Source: Terriglobia bacterium (GTDB lineage Bacteria; Acidobacteriota; Terriglobia; Versatilivoradales; Versatilivoraceae). From it: 64,000 bases of DNA. The notes beneath the pieces were generated by a model. It saw only the letters and a program-made list of their open reading frames with translations. It did not search any database and had not been told where the DNA came from. Below, piece by piece: positions 1-9,498 of this stretch. Where the stretch lies: assembly GCA_951813285.1 (NCBI GenBank), contig OX638355.1, forward strand, positions 5,044,083-5,108,082, given 5' to 3'. Positions within the stretch are counted from its first letter, which is position 1, and each line of letters starts with the position of its first letter. Position numbers and translations under genes: made by a program.

Positions 1-678
1 CGCTCGGTGCTGGGAATTCTGAATCGGGACGGCGCCTTTCGCGAGTACTTTACTCTTCCGGAACGGAATCTCCATCCAGTTCCCGACTCGGTCTCCGACG
101 ACGACGCGGTCTTCGTGGAACCGGTCGCCGCCGCCTGTGAGATTCTAGACCAAGTCAACATCCGAGCGCTGGAAAAGATCGCCGTCCTGGGAGACGGAAA
201 GCTGGGACTGCTGATCGCCATGGTCCTGGCTCAGGCCAGGCGGGCCACCCACCCTCCCCTGACTCTGATCGGCAAGCATCCGGAGAAAATGCGCCTGGTT
301 GAGGACCTGGGGGTCAGCACCCTCCAACTCCGCTCGGCCCAAACGGCAGCTCGCTCCTTCGAACTGGTGGTGGAAGCCACCGGCTCGCCCTCGGGACTGG
401 ACTTGGCCCTCAGACTCCTGAAACCGCGTGGCACGGTGGTCCTGAAGTCCACCTTTCATGGACGGCAGTCTTTCGATCCCGCCTCGGTGGTGGTGGACGA
501 GCTCACCCTGTTGGGGTCTCGCTGTGGCCGTTTCGAACCGGCGCTCGATCTGCTGGTCCGCAAGCGCATCCACCCCAGCCGACTGATCCGGGATTCCCTG
601 CCTCTGACCAAGGCGATTGAGGCATTTCGACTGGCTCAATCCCCCGGCGCGCTGAAAGTGCTGCTGCACCCGGGATGA
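1..678 (+). CDS. Zinc-type (MDR) alcohol dehydrogenase, C-terminal part
   Basis: This is the 3' portion of a medium-chain dehydrogenase/reductase; the reading frame is open from the first base, so the true start and the zinc-binding GroES-like part lie upstream of the window. What remains (about 225 residues) begins with the end of the GroES-like domain (GAFREYFTLP...HPVPD) and continues into the Rossmann nucleotide-binding domain, with the glycine motif GDGKLG at about residues 64-69. A typical C-terminal 'EAFRLAQSPGALKVLL' tail ends the protein. The family oxidises alcohols or polyols with NAD(P)+. The substrate cannot be told from this fragment. It stands alone on the plus strand, convergent with the carboxylase gene that follows. 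Confidence 0.85.
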   Translation, partial: RSVLGILNRDGAFREYFTLPERNLHPVPDSVSDDDAVFVEPVAAACEILDQVNIRALEKIAVLGDGKLGLLIAMVLAQARRATHPPLTLIGKHPEKMRLVEDLGVSTLQLRSAQTAARSFELVVEATGSPSGLDLALRLLKPRGTVVLKSTFHGRQSFDPASVVVDELTLLGSRCGRFEPALDLLVRKRIHPSRLIRDSLPLTKAIEAFRLAQSPGALKVLLHPG

Positions 679-686
679 GTGGATTA

Positions 687-714
687 GTGGAGAGTGGAGA
701 GTGGAGAGTGGAGA
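687..714. repeat. Heptanucleotide tandem repeat (GTGGAGA x4)
   Basis: Four perfect consecutive copies of GTGGAGA lie 9 bases after the stop codon of the dehydrogenase. It is a simple-sequence tract in a convergent intergenic gap, with no coding role visible. Confidence 0.9.
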
Positions 715-826
715 GTTGTTAGCCGGGTCCCCGGCTTGCCGTGCGGATCATACGGGAGCGAAACAATTGGAAATCGACAATCCTGTCGTGACCCTGGTAT
801 CCCGTTGCGGTTAACCTCAACGCCTT

Positions 827-851
827 AGTGGCCCTTGGTCGTCCTTCGTGG
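827..851. repeat. Short dispersed intergenic repeat, copy A
   Basis: This 25-base segment (AGTGGCCCTTGGTCGTCCTT and on) matches, in inverse orientation, 10755-10779 at 23 of 25 positions. Both copies lie between genes. The function is unknown; it looks like a small dispersed repeat family. Confidence 0.6.
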
Positions 852-902
852 CCCTTTGTGGATAACTCTTTTTCCAATCTTTTCGGTCTCAGTTACTCCC
901 CC

Positions 903-2576
903 TCAGGTCTGAAGCATCCCCAACTTGAAGGGGGGCGCCTCCGGATTGAGGGCGGCCACCTGGAGGCTCCGAATGAGCACCTCCCGGGTCCGGGCCGGAT
1001 CGATCAGAGCATCCACCCACAGCCGGGCCGCTCCATAGCGAGGGTCGGCCTGCTGTTCAAAGGTCTCCCGAACCTCGGCCTCCAGTTCCCGGCGTTGCGC
1101 ATCCGTCAACCCGGCTCCTTCCGGATTCTTCTGCGCGAGTCGGATATCGGTCAGCGTGCGGGCCGCCTGATCCCCGCCCATGACCCCGTAGCGGGCGCTG
1201 GGCCAGGCGTACAGGAACCTGGGCCCGTAGGCTTTGCCGCACATGGCGTAGTGCCCGGCTCCGAAGCTGCCGCCCAGGATCACCGTGATCTTGGGAACCA
1301 CGCTGTTGGAGACCACGTTCACCATCCTGGCTCCTGCCTTGATGATGCCCCCATGCTCGGCCTCCCGACCCACCATGAAGCCGTTGACGTCGTGTAGAAA
1401 AATGAGCGGGATGCCGTTCCGGTTGCAGTCCATCATGAAGCGCGCCGCCTTGTTGGCGCTCTCGGCATAGATCACGCCGCCGACTTCCAGCCGTCCGTCC
1501 TGCCTCTGCTGATGCTGTTTCTGATTAGCCACCAGGCCCACGGCAAACCCGCCCAACCGGGCGTATCCGGTGATCAGGGTCCGGCCGTACTCTTTCCGGT
1601 ACTCGGTGAATCGGCTGTCGTCCACCAGGCGGGCAATCACCTCCCGCATCTCGTATTCGTCGGCGGGATCGGCGGAGAAGACCCCGCCAAGCTCCGCCGG
1701 GTCATGGCGGGGCTCCACCGAGGGGCGGCAATCCGGACTGGAGCCCGCCCTGCGGCCCATCTTGTCCACCAGTTCGCGAATGCGGCCCAGGCAACTGAGA
1801 TCGTCCTTTTCCCGGAAGTCGACGGTGCCGCTGAGGCCGGCGTGCACCGCGGCGCCGCCCAGTTCCTCGCTGGACACTTCCTGTCCGATGGCCGCCTTGA
1901 CCAGAGCCGGTCCGGCAAGATAGAGTCCGCTCCCCTCGGTCATCAGCAGCTTGTCGCACATCACCGGCAGATAGGCTCCGCCGGCCACGCAGGAGCCCAT
2001 GACGGCGGTGATCTGCGGAATCCCCCGGGCAGAGAGGACAGCGTTGTTGTAGAAGACCCGGCCAAAATCGTCGGTGTCGGGGAACACGTCCTCCTGCAGG
2101 GGCAGAAAAATGCCGGCGGAGTCCACCAGGTAGATGAGGGGCAGGCGGTTCTCCAGCGAGATCGTCTGTGCCCGCAGCACCTTCTTGGCGGTCATGGGAA
2201 AGAAGGAACCCGCCTTGACGGTGGCGTCATTGGCGATGACCATGAAGTGGCGCCCACAGACCTTGGCCATGCCCGTGATCACGCCGGCCGCAGAAGCGCC
2301 GCCCCACTCGGTGTACATCCGGTGGGCCGCGTAGATTCCCAACTCCAGGAAGGGGGGATCGGGATCGATGAGGTGTCGGATCCTCTCCCGAGCAGTCAGG
2401 CGTCCCTTGGCATGCTGCCTGCGTGCTGCCTCGGCTCCTCCCCCTTGGCGGATCCCGTCCTCGTCCCGGCGCATCCGGGCCACCAGCGCTTCCATCGCCC
2501 TGAGGCGCCGCTGATATTGCCGGCTGCGCCGGTCGACAGCGCTTTGAAACAACTCGGGAGAATCTGCCATCGTCAT
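903..2576 (-). CDS. Acyl-CoA carboxylase, carboxyltransferase (beta) subunit, MCC-type
   Basis: This is a biotin-dependent carboxyltransferase subunit that would move CO2 from carboxybiotin onto an acyl-CoA. The 557-residue length and the C-terminal block GGSFGAGHYAMCGKAYGPRF followed by GVMGGDQAA are typical of methylcrotonyl-CoA/geranyl-CoA carboxylase beta subunits rather than of AccD. Other landmarks are DSAGIFLPLQEDVFPD, which helps to form the acyl-CoA/oxyanion pocket, and GSCVAGGAYLP. The start at 2576 was preferred over the more upstream in-frame codon at 2639 because a GAGGTGG ribosome site lies just in front of the ATG. No biotin carboxylase or biotin-carrier gene is next to it: uvrB lies upstream on the same strand with a 112-bp gap. 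The partner subunit must be elsewhere. The exact substrate is inferred only from overall similarity. Confidence 0.88.
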   Translation of the reverse strand: MTMADSPELFQSAVDRRSRQYQRRLRAMEALVARMRRDEDGIRQGGGAEAARRQHAKGRLTARERIRHLIDPDPPFLELGIYAAHRMYTEWGGASAAGVITGMAKVCGRHFMVIANDATVKAGSFFPMTAKKVLRAQTISLENRLPLIYLVDSAGIFLPLQEDVFPDTDDFGRVFYNNAVLSARGIPQITAVMGSCVAGGAYLPVMCDKLLMTEGSGLYLAGPALVKAAIGQEVSSEELGGAAVHAGLSGTVDFREKDDLSCLGRIRELVDKMGRRAGSSPDCRPSVEPRHDPAELGGVFSADPADEYEMREVIARLVDDSRFTEYRKEYGRTLITGYARLGGFAVGLVANQKQHQQRQDGRLEVGGVIYAESANKAARFMMDCNRNGIPLIFLHDVNGFMVGREAEHGGIIKAGARMVNVVSNSVVPKITVILGGSFGAGHYAMCGKAYGPRFLYAWPSARYGVMGGDQAARTLTDIRLAQKNPEGAGLTDAQRRELEAEVRETFEQQADPRYGAARLWVDALIDPARTREVLIRSLQVAALNPEAPPFKLGMLQT

Positions 2577-2688
2577 GGGTCCACCACCTCGAGGAAAGTT
2601 GCGACGTCCTGCGCAGGGGGAGACGGTGGGGGGCATCACGACCGGTCGCTCCAGCCAAGAGGCGCAGCCCGCATCTCCCTCCTGCCTC

Positions 2689-4683
2689 TCAGAGCAGGCT
2701 CAACTCCTTCTCCTTCAAAGCCTTTATCTGGTCTCGCAACCGGGCAGCGGCCTCGAATTCGAAATTCCGGGCCGCCTCCTTCATCCTGGCTTGCAGCTTG
2801 AGGATCTGGGCTTCGATTTCATCGGGAGAGGTCACCTCGACGACTTCCTGCTCCGGCGCCAGGTCCAGATAGTCCGCCTCGACCATGGCGATCAGGTGCA
2901 TGTCGACCGGTTTCATAATCGATTCCGGGGTAATCCCGTGTTTCCGGTTGTAGCCAAGCTGCTTCTCCCGGCGCCGGTTGGTCTCATCCAGGGCCTGTCT
3001 CATGGACTCCGTCATCCGATCTGCGTAGAGAATGGCCCGGCCGCTCAGGTGGCGAGCGGCTCTCCCGATAGTTTGAATGAGAGAATCGCGGGACCTCAGA
3101 AAGCCTTCCTTGTCGGCATCCAGGATGGCGACCAGCGACACTTCCGGAAGGTCGAGCCCCTCGCGCAGCAGGTTGATTCCCACCAGCACGTCGAAATCTC
3201 CCAACCGCAGGCCTCGCAGGATCTTGATCCGCTCCAGCGTATCGATCTCCGAATGCATGTAGCGGCAGCGTACGCCCACCTCTCGGTAGTATTCGGCCAG
3301 ATCCTCGGCCATGCGCTTGGTCAGGGTGGTCACCAGCACTCTTTCCCGCCGTTTTTCCCGCAGTCGAATCTCGTGAAGTAGATCGTCCACCTGGGACCCG
3401 ACGGGCCTCACCTCCACCGCGGGATCCACCAGCCCGGTGGGGCGAATGATCTGTTCCACCACAACGCCACTGGTCTTGGTCAGCTCGTAGGGCCCGGGAG
3501 TGGCCGAGACATAGATCGCCTGATTGAGGCGGCGTTCGAATTCCTCGAACTTGAGAGGACGGTTGTCCAGGGCCGAGGGCAGGCGAAAACCGAAGTCGAC
3601 CAGGTTCTGCTTGCGGGAACGGTCCCCGGCATACATCCCTCGAACCTGGGGGACGGACTGATGACTCTCGTCGATGAAGAACAGGTGGTCCTGAGGCAGG
3701 TAGTCCAGCAAGGTTGGTGGAGGCTGGCCGGGGCAGCGGCCCGAAAGATGGCGGGAGTAGTTCTCAATGCCGTGACAGAATCCGATTTCCTTCATCATCT
3801 CCAGGTCGAACAGGGTCCGCTGCTGAAGACGCTGGGCCTCCACCCACTTCCCCTCGGCTTCCAGCCGGGGACGCCACTGTTCCAACTCCTCCCTGATGGT
3901 CTCAATGGCCTTGAGCAAGGTGGGACGGGGCATGACGTAGTGGGACTTGGGGTAGATGGGAAGGCGCTCGTAGGAGAAGCGGATTTCGCCGCTGAGCGGG
4001 TCGATCTGAAACAGGGACTCGATTTCATCCCCGAACAGCTCGATGCGGTAGGCTTGATCGTCGTAAGCCGGAAAGACCTCGATGCGGTCCCCCCGGACAC
4101 GGAAAGTGCCCCGGCGAAAATCGTCATCGCTGCGCTCATACTGGATCTCCACCAGCTTCTTCAGTATCTCCTCCCTGCTGACCCGCTGTCCCTTGGCCAG
4201 AAAGAGCAACATCCCGTAGTAGGCTTCCGGAGAACCGATGCCGTAGATGCAGCTGACGCTGGCCACAATGACGCAATCCCGCCGTTCGAACAGGGATCGG
4301 GTGGCCGACATGCGCATCTTGTCGATCTCGTCGTTGATGGTGGATTCTTTCTCGATATAGGTGTCGGTAGCCGCAATGTAGGCTTCGGGTTGATAGTAGT
4401 CGTAGTAGCTGACGAAGTACTCCACGGCATTGTCCGGGAAAAAGCTGCGGAACTCCTGGCAGAGCTGCGCCGCCAGCGTCTTGTTGTGAGCCAGCACCAG
4501 AGCCGGGCGGTTCATCTGCTCTATGACCTTGGCCATGGTGTAGGTCTTGCCGGAACCGGTGACCCCCAGCAAAACCTGGTGCGGCTCGCCGTCATCCAGT
4601 CCGCGAACCAATTCCCGGATCGCCTGGATCTGATCGCCCCTCGGTTGATACTGGGTCACCCGAAAGGGTTTTTGCGTCTCCAC
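2689..4683 (-). CDS. uvrB: UvrABC excision nuclease subunit B
   Basis: UvrB is the DNA-damage verification helicase of nucleotide excision repair. It is loaded by UvrA and then recruits UvrC for incision. The 664-residue protein has the usual length. The Walker A motif GVTGSGKT is at residues 40-47, the beta-hairpin region with the [10 protein letters not shown] motif is at about 92-101, and the helicase motif DESH lies near the middle. A C-terminal UVR domain ([20 protein letters not shown]) contacts UvrC. The ATG at 4683 is the natural start ([18 protein letters not shown]). It is transcribed toward the carboxylase gene with a 112-bp gap. No LexA-like operator was identified upstream; that region is filled by GC-rich repeats instead. 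Confidence 0.97.
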   Translation of the reverse strand: METQKPFRVTQYQPRGDQIQAIRELVRGLDDGEPHQVLLGVTGSGKTYTMAKVIEQMNRPALVLAHNKTLAAQLCQEFRSFFPDNAVEYFVSYYDYYQPEAYIAATDTYIEKESTINDEIDKMRMSATRSLFERRDCVIVASVSCIYGIGSPEAYYGMLLFLAKGQRVSREEILKKLVEIQYERSDDDFRRGTFRVRGDRIEVFPAYDDQAYRIELFGDEIESLFQIDPLSGEIRFSYERLPIYPKSHYVMPRPTLLKAIETIREELEQWRPRLEAEGKWVEAQRLQQRTLFDLEMMKEIGFCHGIENYSRHLSGRCPGQPPPTLLDYLPQDHLFFIDESHQSVPQVRGMYAGDRSRKQNLVDFGFRLPSALDNRPLKFEEFERRLNQAIYVSATPGPYELTKTSGVVVEQIIRPTGLVDPAVEVRPVGSQVDDLLHEIRLREKRRERVLVTTLTKRMAEDLAEYYREVGVRCRYMHSEIDTLERIKILRGLRLGDFDVLVGINLLREGLDLPEVSLVAILDADKEGFLRSRDSLIQTIGRAARHLSGRAILYADRMTESMRQALDETNRRREKQLGYNRKHGITPESIMKPVDMHLIAMVEADYLDLAPEQEVVEVTSPDEIEAQILKLQARMKEAARNFEFEAAARLRDQIKALKEKELSLL

Positions 4684-4779
4684 CGCTGTCGCTCCACCTG
4701 GATCAAGAGTCTCCAGCCCGAGTGTATCACGCCTGAAATGAACTCCCGCGGGGCGCGCACTATCGGCTCGCGACCGGGT

Positions 4780-4895
4780 ACACCCACGGCTAAGTGCCGC
4801 CGCCGCCTTCGCGGCTCAACCCTGGCACCAACCCTTTCCATGGGCTTACGCCCACGGCTACCTGCTGCCGCGGCTACGCCGCTCTACAGGGATAG
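4780..4895. repeat. Dispersed GC-rich repeat, inverted copy
   Basis: This stretch contains GGGCTTACGCCCACGGCTAC and CGCGGCTACGCCGC. It is the inverse of the GTAGCCGTGGGCGTCAGCCC and GAGCCGCGTAGGCGGCG blocks found in the 189-bp tandem repeat at 5031-5435. It lies directly upstream of uvrB and is non-coding. Confidence 0.7.
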
Positions 4896-5030
4896 CCCGT
4901 AGGGGACGTTTTCTCAGACGACCCTCGCCAACCGCGGTTTCACCGCTCTCCCCGAACTCTCGACACTGCAAGGGGAAACGTGCTTTTTTTATTGGGAGAA
5001 TGCCCCAAAGGACAGTCCAGAGTTTCCAGT

Positions 5031-5435
5031 CGAGCCGCGAATGCGGCGCCAGCAAATGCCGGTGAGCCCACGTGTGGCGCAGGGCAACGCAATGGCCTTT
5101 CTCACCTGCAAAAACGCATCTTGAGCCGGCCTCCCTGAGAGCCGCGTAGGCGGCGCCAGCACGTAGCCGTGGGCGTCAGCCCATGGGAAACGTGCATCGG
5201 AAACCTAACCGATTGGAGTCGAGCCGCGAATGCGGCGCCAGCAAATGCCGGTGAGCCCACGTGTGGCGCAGGGCAACGCAATGGCCTTTCTCACCTGCAA
5301 AAACGCATCTTGAGCCGGCTTCCCTGAGAGCCGCGTAGGCGGCGCCAACAGGTAGCCGTGGGCGTCAGCCCATGGGAAACATGCACCGGAAACGTAACGT
5401 ACGGGAGTCGAGCCGCGTAGGCGGCGGCAGCAACC
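5031..5435. repeat. 189-bp tandem direct repeat (2 full copies plus a partial)
   Basis: Copies run 5031-5219 and 5220-5408, differing at only a handful of positions. A third copy starts at 5409 and is cut off after about 27 bases. Each unit itself contains two related blocks, GAGCCGCGAATGCGGCGCC and GAGCCGCGTAGGCGGCGCC. The 953-bp gap between uvrB and fabF holds nothing else that can be supported as a gene. Confidence 0.9.
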
Positions 5436-5636
5436 TTCCATAGTGTTCGAGCTCAGATAGGTCGGGGCACCATCAGCACAGTCTGTATGTTGAAGGCACC
5501 CGAAAAACCGCTGCCTACGCTGACGAGAAACACTCTTCCAGCCAATGCCCGGTCCTCTGGTGAGAAATGCCGAAAGGCGATGGCTGATGCGATGGAGGGA
5601 TGGACGCCGGGTTGTCAGGCCCCGGCGTGCCGGGGT

Positions 5637-6878
5637 CTATCCCTGATAGCGGCGGAACAAGAGGGTGGCGTTGGTGCCCCCGAAGCCGAAGGAATTGGAA
5701 AGCGCATACTCCAGCGGCTGTTTCCGCGCCTGGTTGGGCACATAGTCCAGGTCGCACTCGGGGTCGGGGTACTCGTAGTTGATGGTCGGAGGAACCGTTT
5801 GATGGTGGAGAGCCAAAACGGAAATCGCCCCCTCCAGGCCGCCGGCCGCCCCCAACAGGTGGCCGGTCATGGACTTGGTGGAACTCACCAGCATCCGGTA
5901 GGCATGCCGGCCGAAGGCCAGCTTTATGGCCTTGGTCTCCAGCCGGTCGTTGAAGGGTGTGGAGGTGCCGTGAGCATTGATGTAGTCGACCTGTTCCGGC
6001 CGAATACCGGCATCCTGCACGGCGTTGTTCATGACCTGGCAGGCCCCTTGGCCGTCTCCCGAGGGCTGGGTGATGTGGTAGGCATCCCCGGACATGCCGT
6101 AACCCACAATCTCGGCATAGATGGTTGCGCCGCGGCGCTCGGCCCGCTGCAGCTCTTCCAGAACCAGGATTCCTGCGCCTTCTCCGATCACGAAACCGTC
6201 CCGATCGCGGTCGAAGGGCCGACAGGCCTTCTCAGGTTCTTCGTTCCGGGTGGACAAGGCCCGCATGGAAGCGAATCCGCCCACGCTCATGGGAGTAATG
6301 GCGGCTTCCGACCCGCCGCAGAGCATGGCGTCGGCTTCCCCTCTGGCAATGATCCGGAACGAATCGCCAATGGCATGGGACCCCGAGGAGCAGGCGGTGC
6401 AGGTGGCCGTGTTGGGACCCTTGGCCCCGAACCGAATGGAGAGCTGCCCGGCCGCCAGATTGATAATGGACGAAGGGATGAAAAAAGGAGAGATCCGCTT
6501 GGGACCGCCTCGCAGCAGCGCGCTGTGTTCGCGCTCGATGGTGGAGAAGCCTCCGATCCCCGATCCGACATGGACTCCGAATCGGGGCGCCAGATCCGGC
6601 GTTACCTTCAGTCCCGACGACTCCATGGCAAAATCGGAGGCCGCCACCGCGTACTGGATGAAAGGATCCATTTTCTTGACATCTTTTTTGGGAATCCAGT
6701 CAAGCGGATCGAATCCCTTGACCTCTCCAGCGAACTTTACGGCAAAGGCCTCCGTATCGAAGCGTGTGATGGGCTTGATACCGCCTTCTCCCGCGACCAG
6801 AGCGTCCCAGTTTTCCCGGGTTCCGATGGCCAGCGCAGATACCACGCCGATACCGGTAACTGCCACTCTTCGTTTCAA
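5637..6878 (-). CDS. fabF: 3-oxoacyl-[acyl-carrier-protein] synthase II
   Basis: FabF is the cytosolic condensing enzyme of type II fatty-acid elongation: it joins malonyl-ACP to acyl-ACP. The 413-residue protein is the standard length. The nucleophilic cysteine is C163 in TACSSG. The catalytic histidines are H303 in NAHGTST and H340 in STKSMTGHLLGAAG, with the conserved lysine K335. It is the last gene of a minus-strand run that starts with the yceD-like gene; acpP lies immediately upstream (100-bp gap), the classical acpP-fabF order. The start ATG at 6878 gives the typical MKRRVAVTGIGVVS N-terminus. Confidence 0.97.
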   Translation of the reverse strand: MKRRVAVTGIGVVSALAIGTRENWDALVAGEGGIKPITRFDTEAFAVKFAGEVKGFDPLDWIPKKDVKKMDPFIQYAVAASDFAMESSGLKVTPDLAPRFGVHVGSGIGGFSTIEREHSALLRGGPKRISPFFIPSSIINLAAGQLSIRFGAKGPNTATCTACSSGSHAIGDSFRIIARGEADAMLCGGSEAAITPMSVGGFASMRALSTRNEEPEKACRPFDRDRDGFVIGEGAGILVLEELQRAERRGATIYAEIVGYGMSGDAYHITQPSGDGQGACQVMNNAVQDAGIRPEQVDYINAHGTSTPFNDRLETKAIKLAFGRHAYRMLVSSTKSMTGHLLGAAGGLEGAISVLALHHQTVPPTINYEYPDPECDLDYVPNQARKQPLEYALSNSFGFGGTNATLLFRRYQG

Positions 6879-6978
6879 TGCCCCGTCCTCCCGCTACCGA
6901 ACCGGCCGCCTGGCCACGTTCCCTCAACCGGCAAATGCGTCCGGTCGTCCAGCAGCGTTGCAGCCAAACTACAGGACA

Positions 6979-7224
6979 CTATCCCTTGGCGTGGGTCTCC
7001 ACGTAGGCAATCGCGTCCTTGACCGTCTGGATCTTCTCTGCATCCTCGTCGGGAATCTCGATTCCGAAACCCTCCTCGAAAGCCATGACCAGCTCCACTG
7101 TATCGAGGGAATCCGCGCCCAAGTCGTCCACAAAGGAAGCCGTGGAGGTCACTTCCGATTCGTCCACCCCCAGTTGTTCCACGATTATCTGTTTAACCTT
7201 GTCGTCCACGCCCGAATCTGCCAT
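6979..7224 (-). CDS. acpP: Acyl carrier protein
   Basis: ACP carries the growing acyl chain on a phosphopantetheine arm. The 81-residue acidic protein has the modification site GADSL, with the serine at residue 39. The frame is open further upstream, but a strong GAGGAGGA ribosome site sits 8 bases before the ATG at 7224. It is too close to the other ATG at 7230, so 7224 was chosen. The gene is between fabG and fabF in a conserved order, with a 237-bp gap to fabG that may hold a separate promoter for this highly expressed gene. Confidence 0.95.
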   Translation of the reverse strand: MADSGVDDKVKQIIVEQLGVDESEVTSTASFVDDLGADSLDTVELVMAFEEGFGIEIPDEDAEKIQTVKDAIAYVETHAKG

Positions 7225-7461
7225 CCCCATATCCTCCTCGATTGAAATCGAATTTAAACTTTGTCTGCCAAATGACGCCCCAGCCCGTTGCGTTATTGCC
7301 GGCTCGGAGACTGCATGGCCCTGTCGGCAAAAAGGCGCCGCCACTTTCGGCCCCGCCGCAAAAAAGGCTCATGTTGCCATCAGCGTTCGAAAAAGGCAAG
7401 CGAACCGTTGGGGGCGCCATCCCCCCGGAACCGGCCTGCCAGAGACCCCGAAACCGGGACC

Positions 7462-8202
7462 TCACATGTAAAGCCCTCCATTGATGTGCAGCACCTGGCC
7501 GGTCACATAGCCGGCTTCATCCGAGGCCAGAAACCTGACACCCAAGGCGATTTCCCGATCCAGTCCAACCCGGCCCATCGGAATCCGCTCGAGCAGCTTG
7601 GCTCTGGCAGCCTCGGGGAGCGCCTGGGTCATGGCGGTATCCACAAAGCCGGGGGCTACCGCGTTGACGGTAATGTTCCGCCTGGCCACCTCCTGAGCCA
7701 CCGTCTTGGTCAAACCGACGATCCCCGCCTTCGAGGCCACATAGTTGGCTTGGCCGGGGTTGCCCGTCAATCCCACTACCGAAGAAAGGTTCACGATTCG
7801 ACCGTATCGCTGTCTCAACATGATCTTGACCGCCGCCTGGGTGCACAGAAAGGTGGCGGTCAGATTGGTCTGCAGCACTTCCGACCAGGATTCCGGCTTC
7901 ATCCGCAACAGCAATCCGTCCCGGGTGATCCCGGCGTTGTTCACCAGGATATCCAGTCGGCCGAAAGCATTCATGACCTGCTCAAAGGCCGTCTTGATCT
8001 GAGTCGACTGGGTCAGGTCCACCGATACCGGCAGGGCCTTTCGCCCCAACCCCTCGATTTCGGCAGCCACCGCGCTCAGCCGGGCCTCATCCCTTCCACC
8101 CACGGCCACATCGGCGCCGGCCTCGGCCAGAACCAGTGCGCAGGCCCTCCCGATGCCCCGCGACCCACCGGTGACAAAGGCAACCTTACCTTGAAGCGAC
8201 AT
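7462..8202 (-). CDS. fabG: 3-oxoacyl-[acyl-carrier-protein] reductase
   Basis: FabG is the NADPH-dependent short-chain dehydrogenase that reduces 3-oxoacyl-ACP. All family marks are present in 246 residues: the cofactor loop TGGSRGIG at 11-18, NNAG at 88-91, and the catalytic tetrad N113, S141, Y154 and K158 (YVASK). The C-terminus TGQVLHINGGLYM is the usual end. It follows fabD by only 12 bp, so the two are very probably co-transcribed and translationally linked. Confidence 0.96.
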   Translation of the reverse strand: MSLQGKVAFVTGGSRGIGRACALVLAEAGADVAVGGRDEARLSAVAAEIEGLGRKALPVSVDLTQSTQIKTAFEQVMNAFGRLDILVNNAGITRDGLLLRMKPESWSEVLQTNLTATFLCTQAAVKIMLRQRYGRIVNLSSVVGLTGNPGQANYVASKAGIVGLTKTVAQEVARRNITVNAVAPGFVDTAMTQALPEAARAKLLERIPMGRVGLDREIALGVRFLASDEAGYVTGQVLHINGGLYM

Positions 8203-8214
8203 CGATCCCCCTCT

Positions 8215-9159
8215 TCATCCTGCAACTCCCATGGCAGCCAGGGTCTTGTCAAGGCTCCGGACATCTTCCACGTTGAGAACCTGCAGTGACCTGTCGGTTT
8301 GCCGGACCAGCCCCGACAATACCCGGCCCGGCCCCACCTCGACGAATCTGCGCACCCCTTGATCCCTCAGGAACTGAATGGTCTCACTCCAGCGAACCGG
8401 AGCGCACACTTGCCGCACCAGGGCCCCGCCCAATTCGCCTCCGCGATGGATCGCAGCGGCCTCGGCGTTGTTCACCAGGGGGCACTGAAGATCTCGAAAT
8501 TGGAGTTGATCCAAATCCTTCTCCAGGCGGTCGCGGGCCGGTTGCATCAAGGCGCAATGGAAGGGAGCGCTGACCGGCAGGGGAATTGCCCGCCTGGCTC
8601 CCCGTTGAGGCGCAAGCTGGACGGCTCGTCGAACCGCCCCGACAGCGCCGGCAATCACCATCTGAGCCGGAGAGTTGAGGTTGGCCGGCTCCAGCACCTC
8701 GCCCTGGGCCGCTTCCCTGCAAAGGGACTCCACCGATTCCAGAGACATTCCCAGGAGAGCGGCCATCGCTCCCTGCCCCACGGGGACGGCCTCCTGCATG
8801 TACCGGCCCCGCTTCCTGACCGTGCCGACAGCATCGGCCAGAGACAGGCCGCCGGCAGCCACGATGGCGCTGTACTCCCCCAGGCTGTGGCCAGCCACGA
8901 ATTGGGGGCGAACGCCCCGAGCCGACAACACGGCATGGGCCGCCACCGAGACCGTCAGGATGGCAGGCTGGGCGATCTCGGTGAGCTGCAACTCTTCGGG
9001 CTTGCCCTCAAAGCACAGCCGCCCAATGGAGAAGCCCAGAACCCGGTCGGCTTCCGAAAGAACGGCCCTGGCTTCCGGGAAAGCGCCGGCCAATTCCCGG
9101 CCCATCCCCGGGTATTGCGAAGCCTGTCCGGGAAAAATGAAGGCGGTGGGGTGGTTCAT
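8215..9159 (-). CDS. fabD: Malonyl-CoA:ACP transacylase
   Basis: FabD loads malonyl groups from malonyl-CoA onto ACP, supplying extender units to FabF. The 314-residue protein opens with AFIFPGQASQYPGMG. It carries the nucleophile S92 in GHSLGE, the malonyl-binding arginine R117 in RGRYMQEAVP, and the catalytic histidine H201 in VSAPFHCALM. It sits 12 bp upstream of fabG. The usual plsX and fabH genes are not found between rpmF and fabD: only a 129-bp gap is there. Confidence 0.96.
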   Translation of the reverse strand: MNHPTAFIFPGQASQYPGMGRELAGAFPEARAVLSEADRVLGFSIGRLCFEGKPEELQLTEIAQPAILTVSVAAHAVLSARGVRPQFVAGHSLGEYSAIVAAGGLSLADAVGTVRKRGRYMQEAVPVGQGAMAALLGMSLESVESLCREAAQGEVLEPANLNSPAQMVIAGAVGAVRRAVQLAPQRGARRAIPLPVSAPFHCALMQPARDRLEKDLDQLQFRDLQCPLVNNAEAAAIHRGGELGGALVRQVCAPVRWSETIQFLRDQGVRRFVEVGPGRVLSGLVRQTDRSLQVLNVEDVRSLDKTLAAMGVAG

Positions 9160-9288
9160 TAGAGCCGATCCGGGCGGGGACTACTGGGACCGGTGATTGC
9201 CGATGAGCGCCGGGAACGGCACCGGGGGAGCGGCCGGCCGGCGGATCCAACGGATCTTGGGATCGGTCGCCCCCGGAGCCTCCGGGGG

Positions 9289-9471
9289 CTACTTCTCGCC
9301 CACTTCAATCACCTCTCGCCCGCGGTAATATCCGCAGTGCGGACAGACCCGATGGGGCAGCTTGGTCTCGTGGCAATTGGGACACTCCGAGGTGGAGCGC
9401 GCGGTCAGGAAATCGTGAGACCGTCTCTTGTTGCGGCGGGATTTGGAGTGACGTCGTTTCGGATTCGGCAT
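9289..9471 (-). CDS. rpmF: 50S ribosomal protein L32
   Basis: This 60-residue basic protein begins [20 protein letters not shown] and has a four-cysteine zinc ribbon (C30, C33, C43, C46; CPNC and CPHC). This is the C+ form of L32. It lies 27 bp downstream of the yceD-like gene, the near-universal bacterial arrangement that links L32 supply to fatty-acid genes. Confidence 0.96.
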   Translation of the reverse strand: MPNPKRRHSKSRRNKRRSHDFLTARSTSECPNCHETKLPHRVCPHCGYYRGREVIEVGEK

Positions 9472-9498
9472 TTCGGTTCCCCCGGATCGAATGGACCC

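Noticed and set aside
1512..2801. 429-residue plus-strand open frame over the carboxylase gene
   Set aside because: It is antisense to a gene with all carboxyltransferase motifs.
3661..4902. 413-residue plus-strand open frame over uvrB
   Set aside because: It is antisense to uvrB, whose motifs are complete.
5031..5435. Possible CRISPR or integron-type array
   Set aside because: It is a simple 189-bp tandem duplication; there are no spacers and no integrase.
5487..7245. Long plus-strand frames over fabF and acpP
   Set aside because: They are antisense shadows of well-identified fatty-acid genes.
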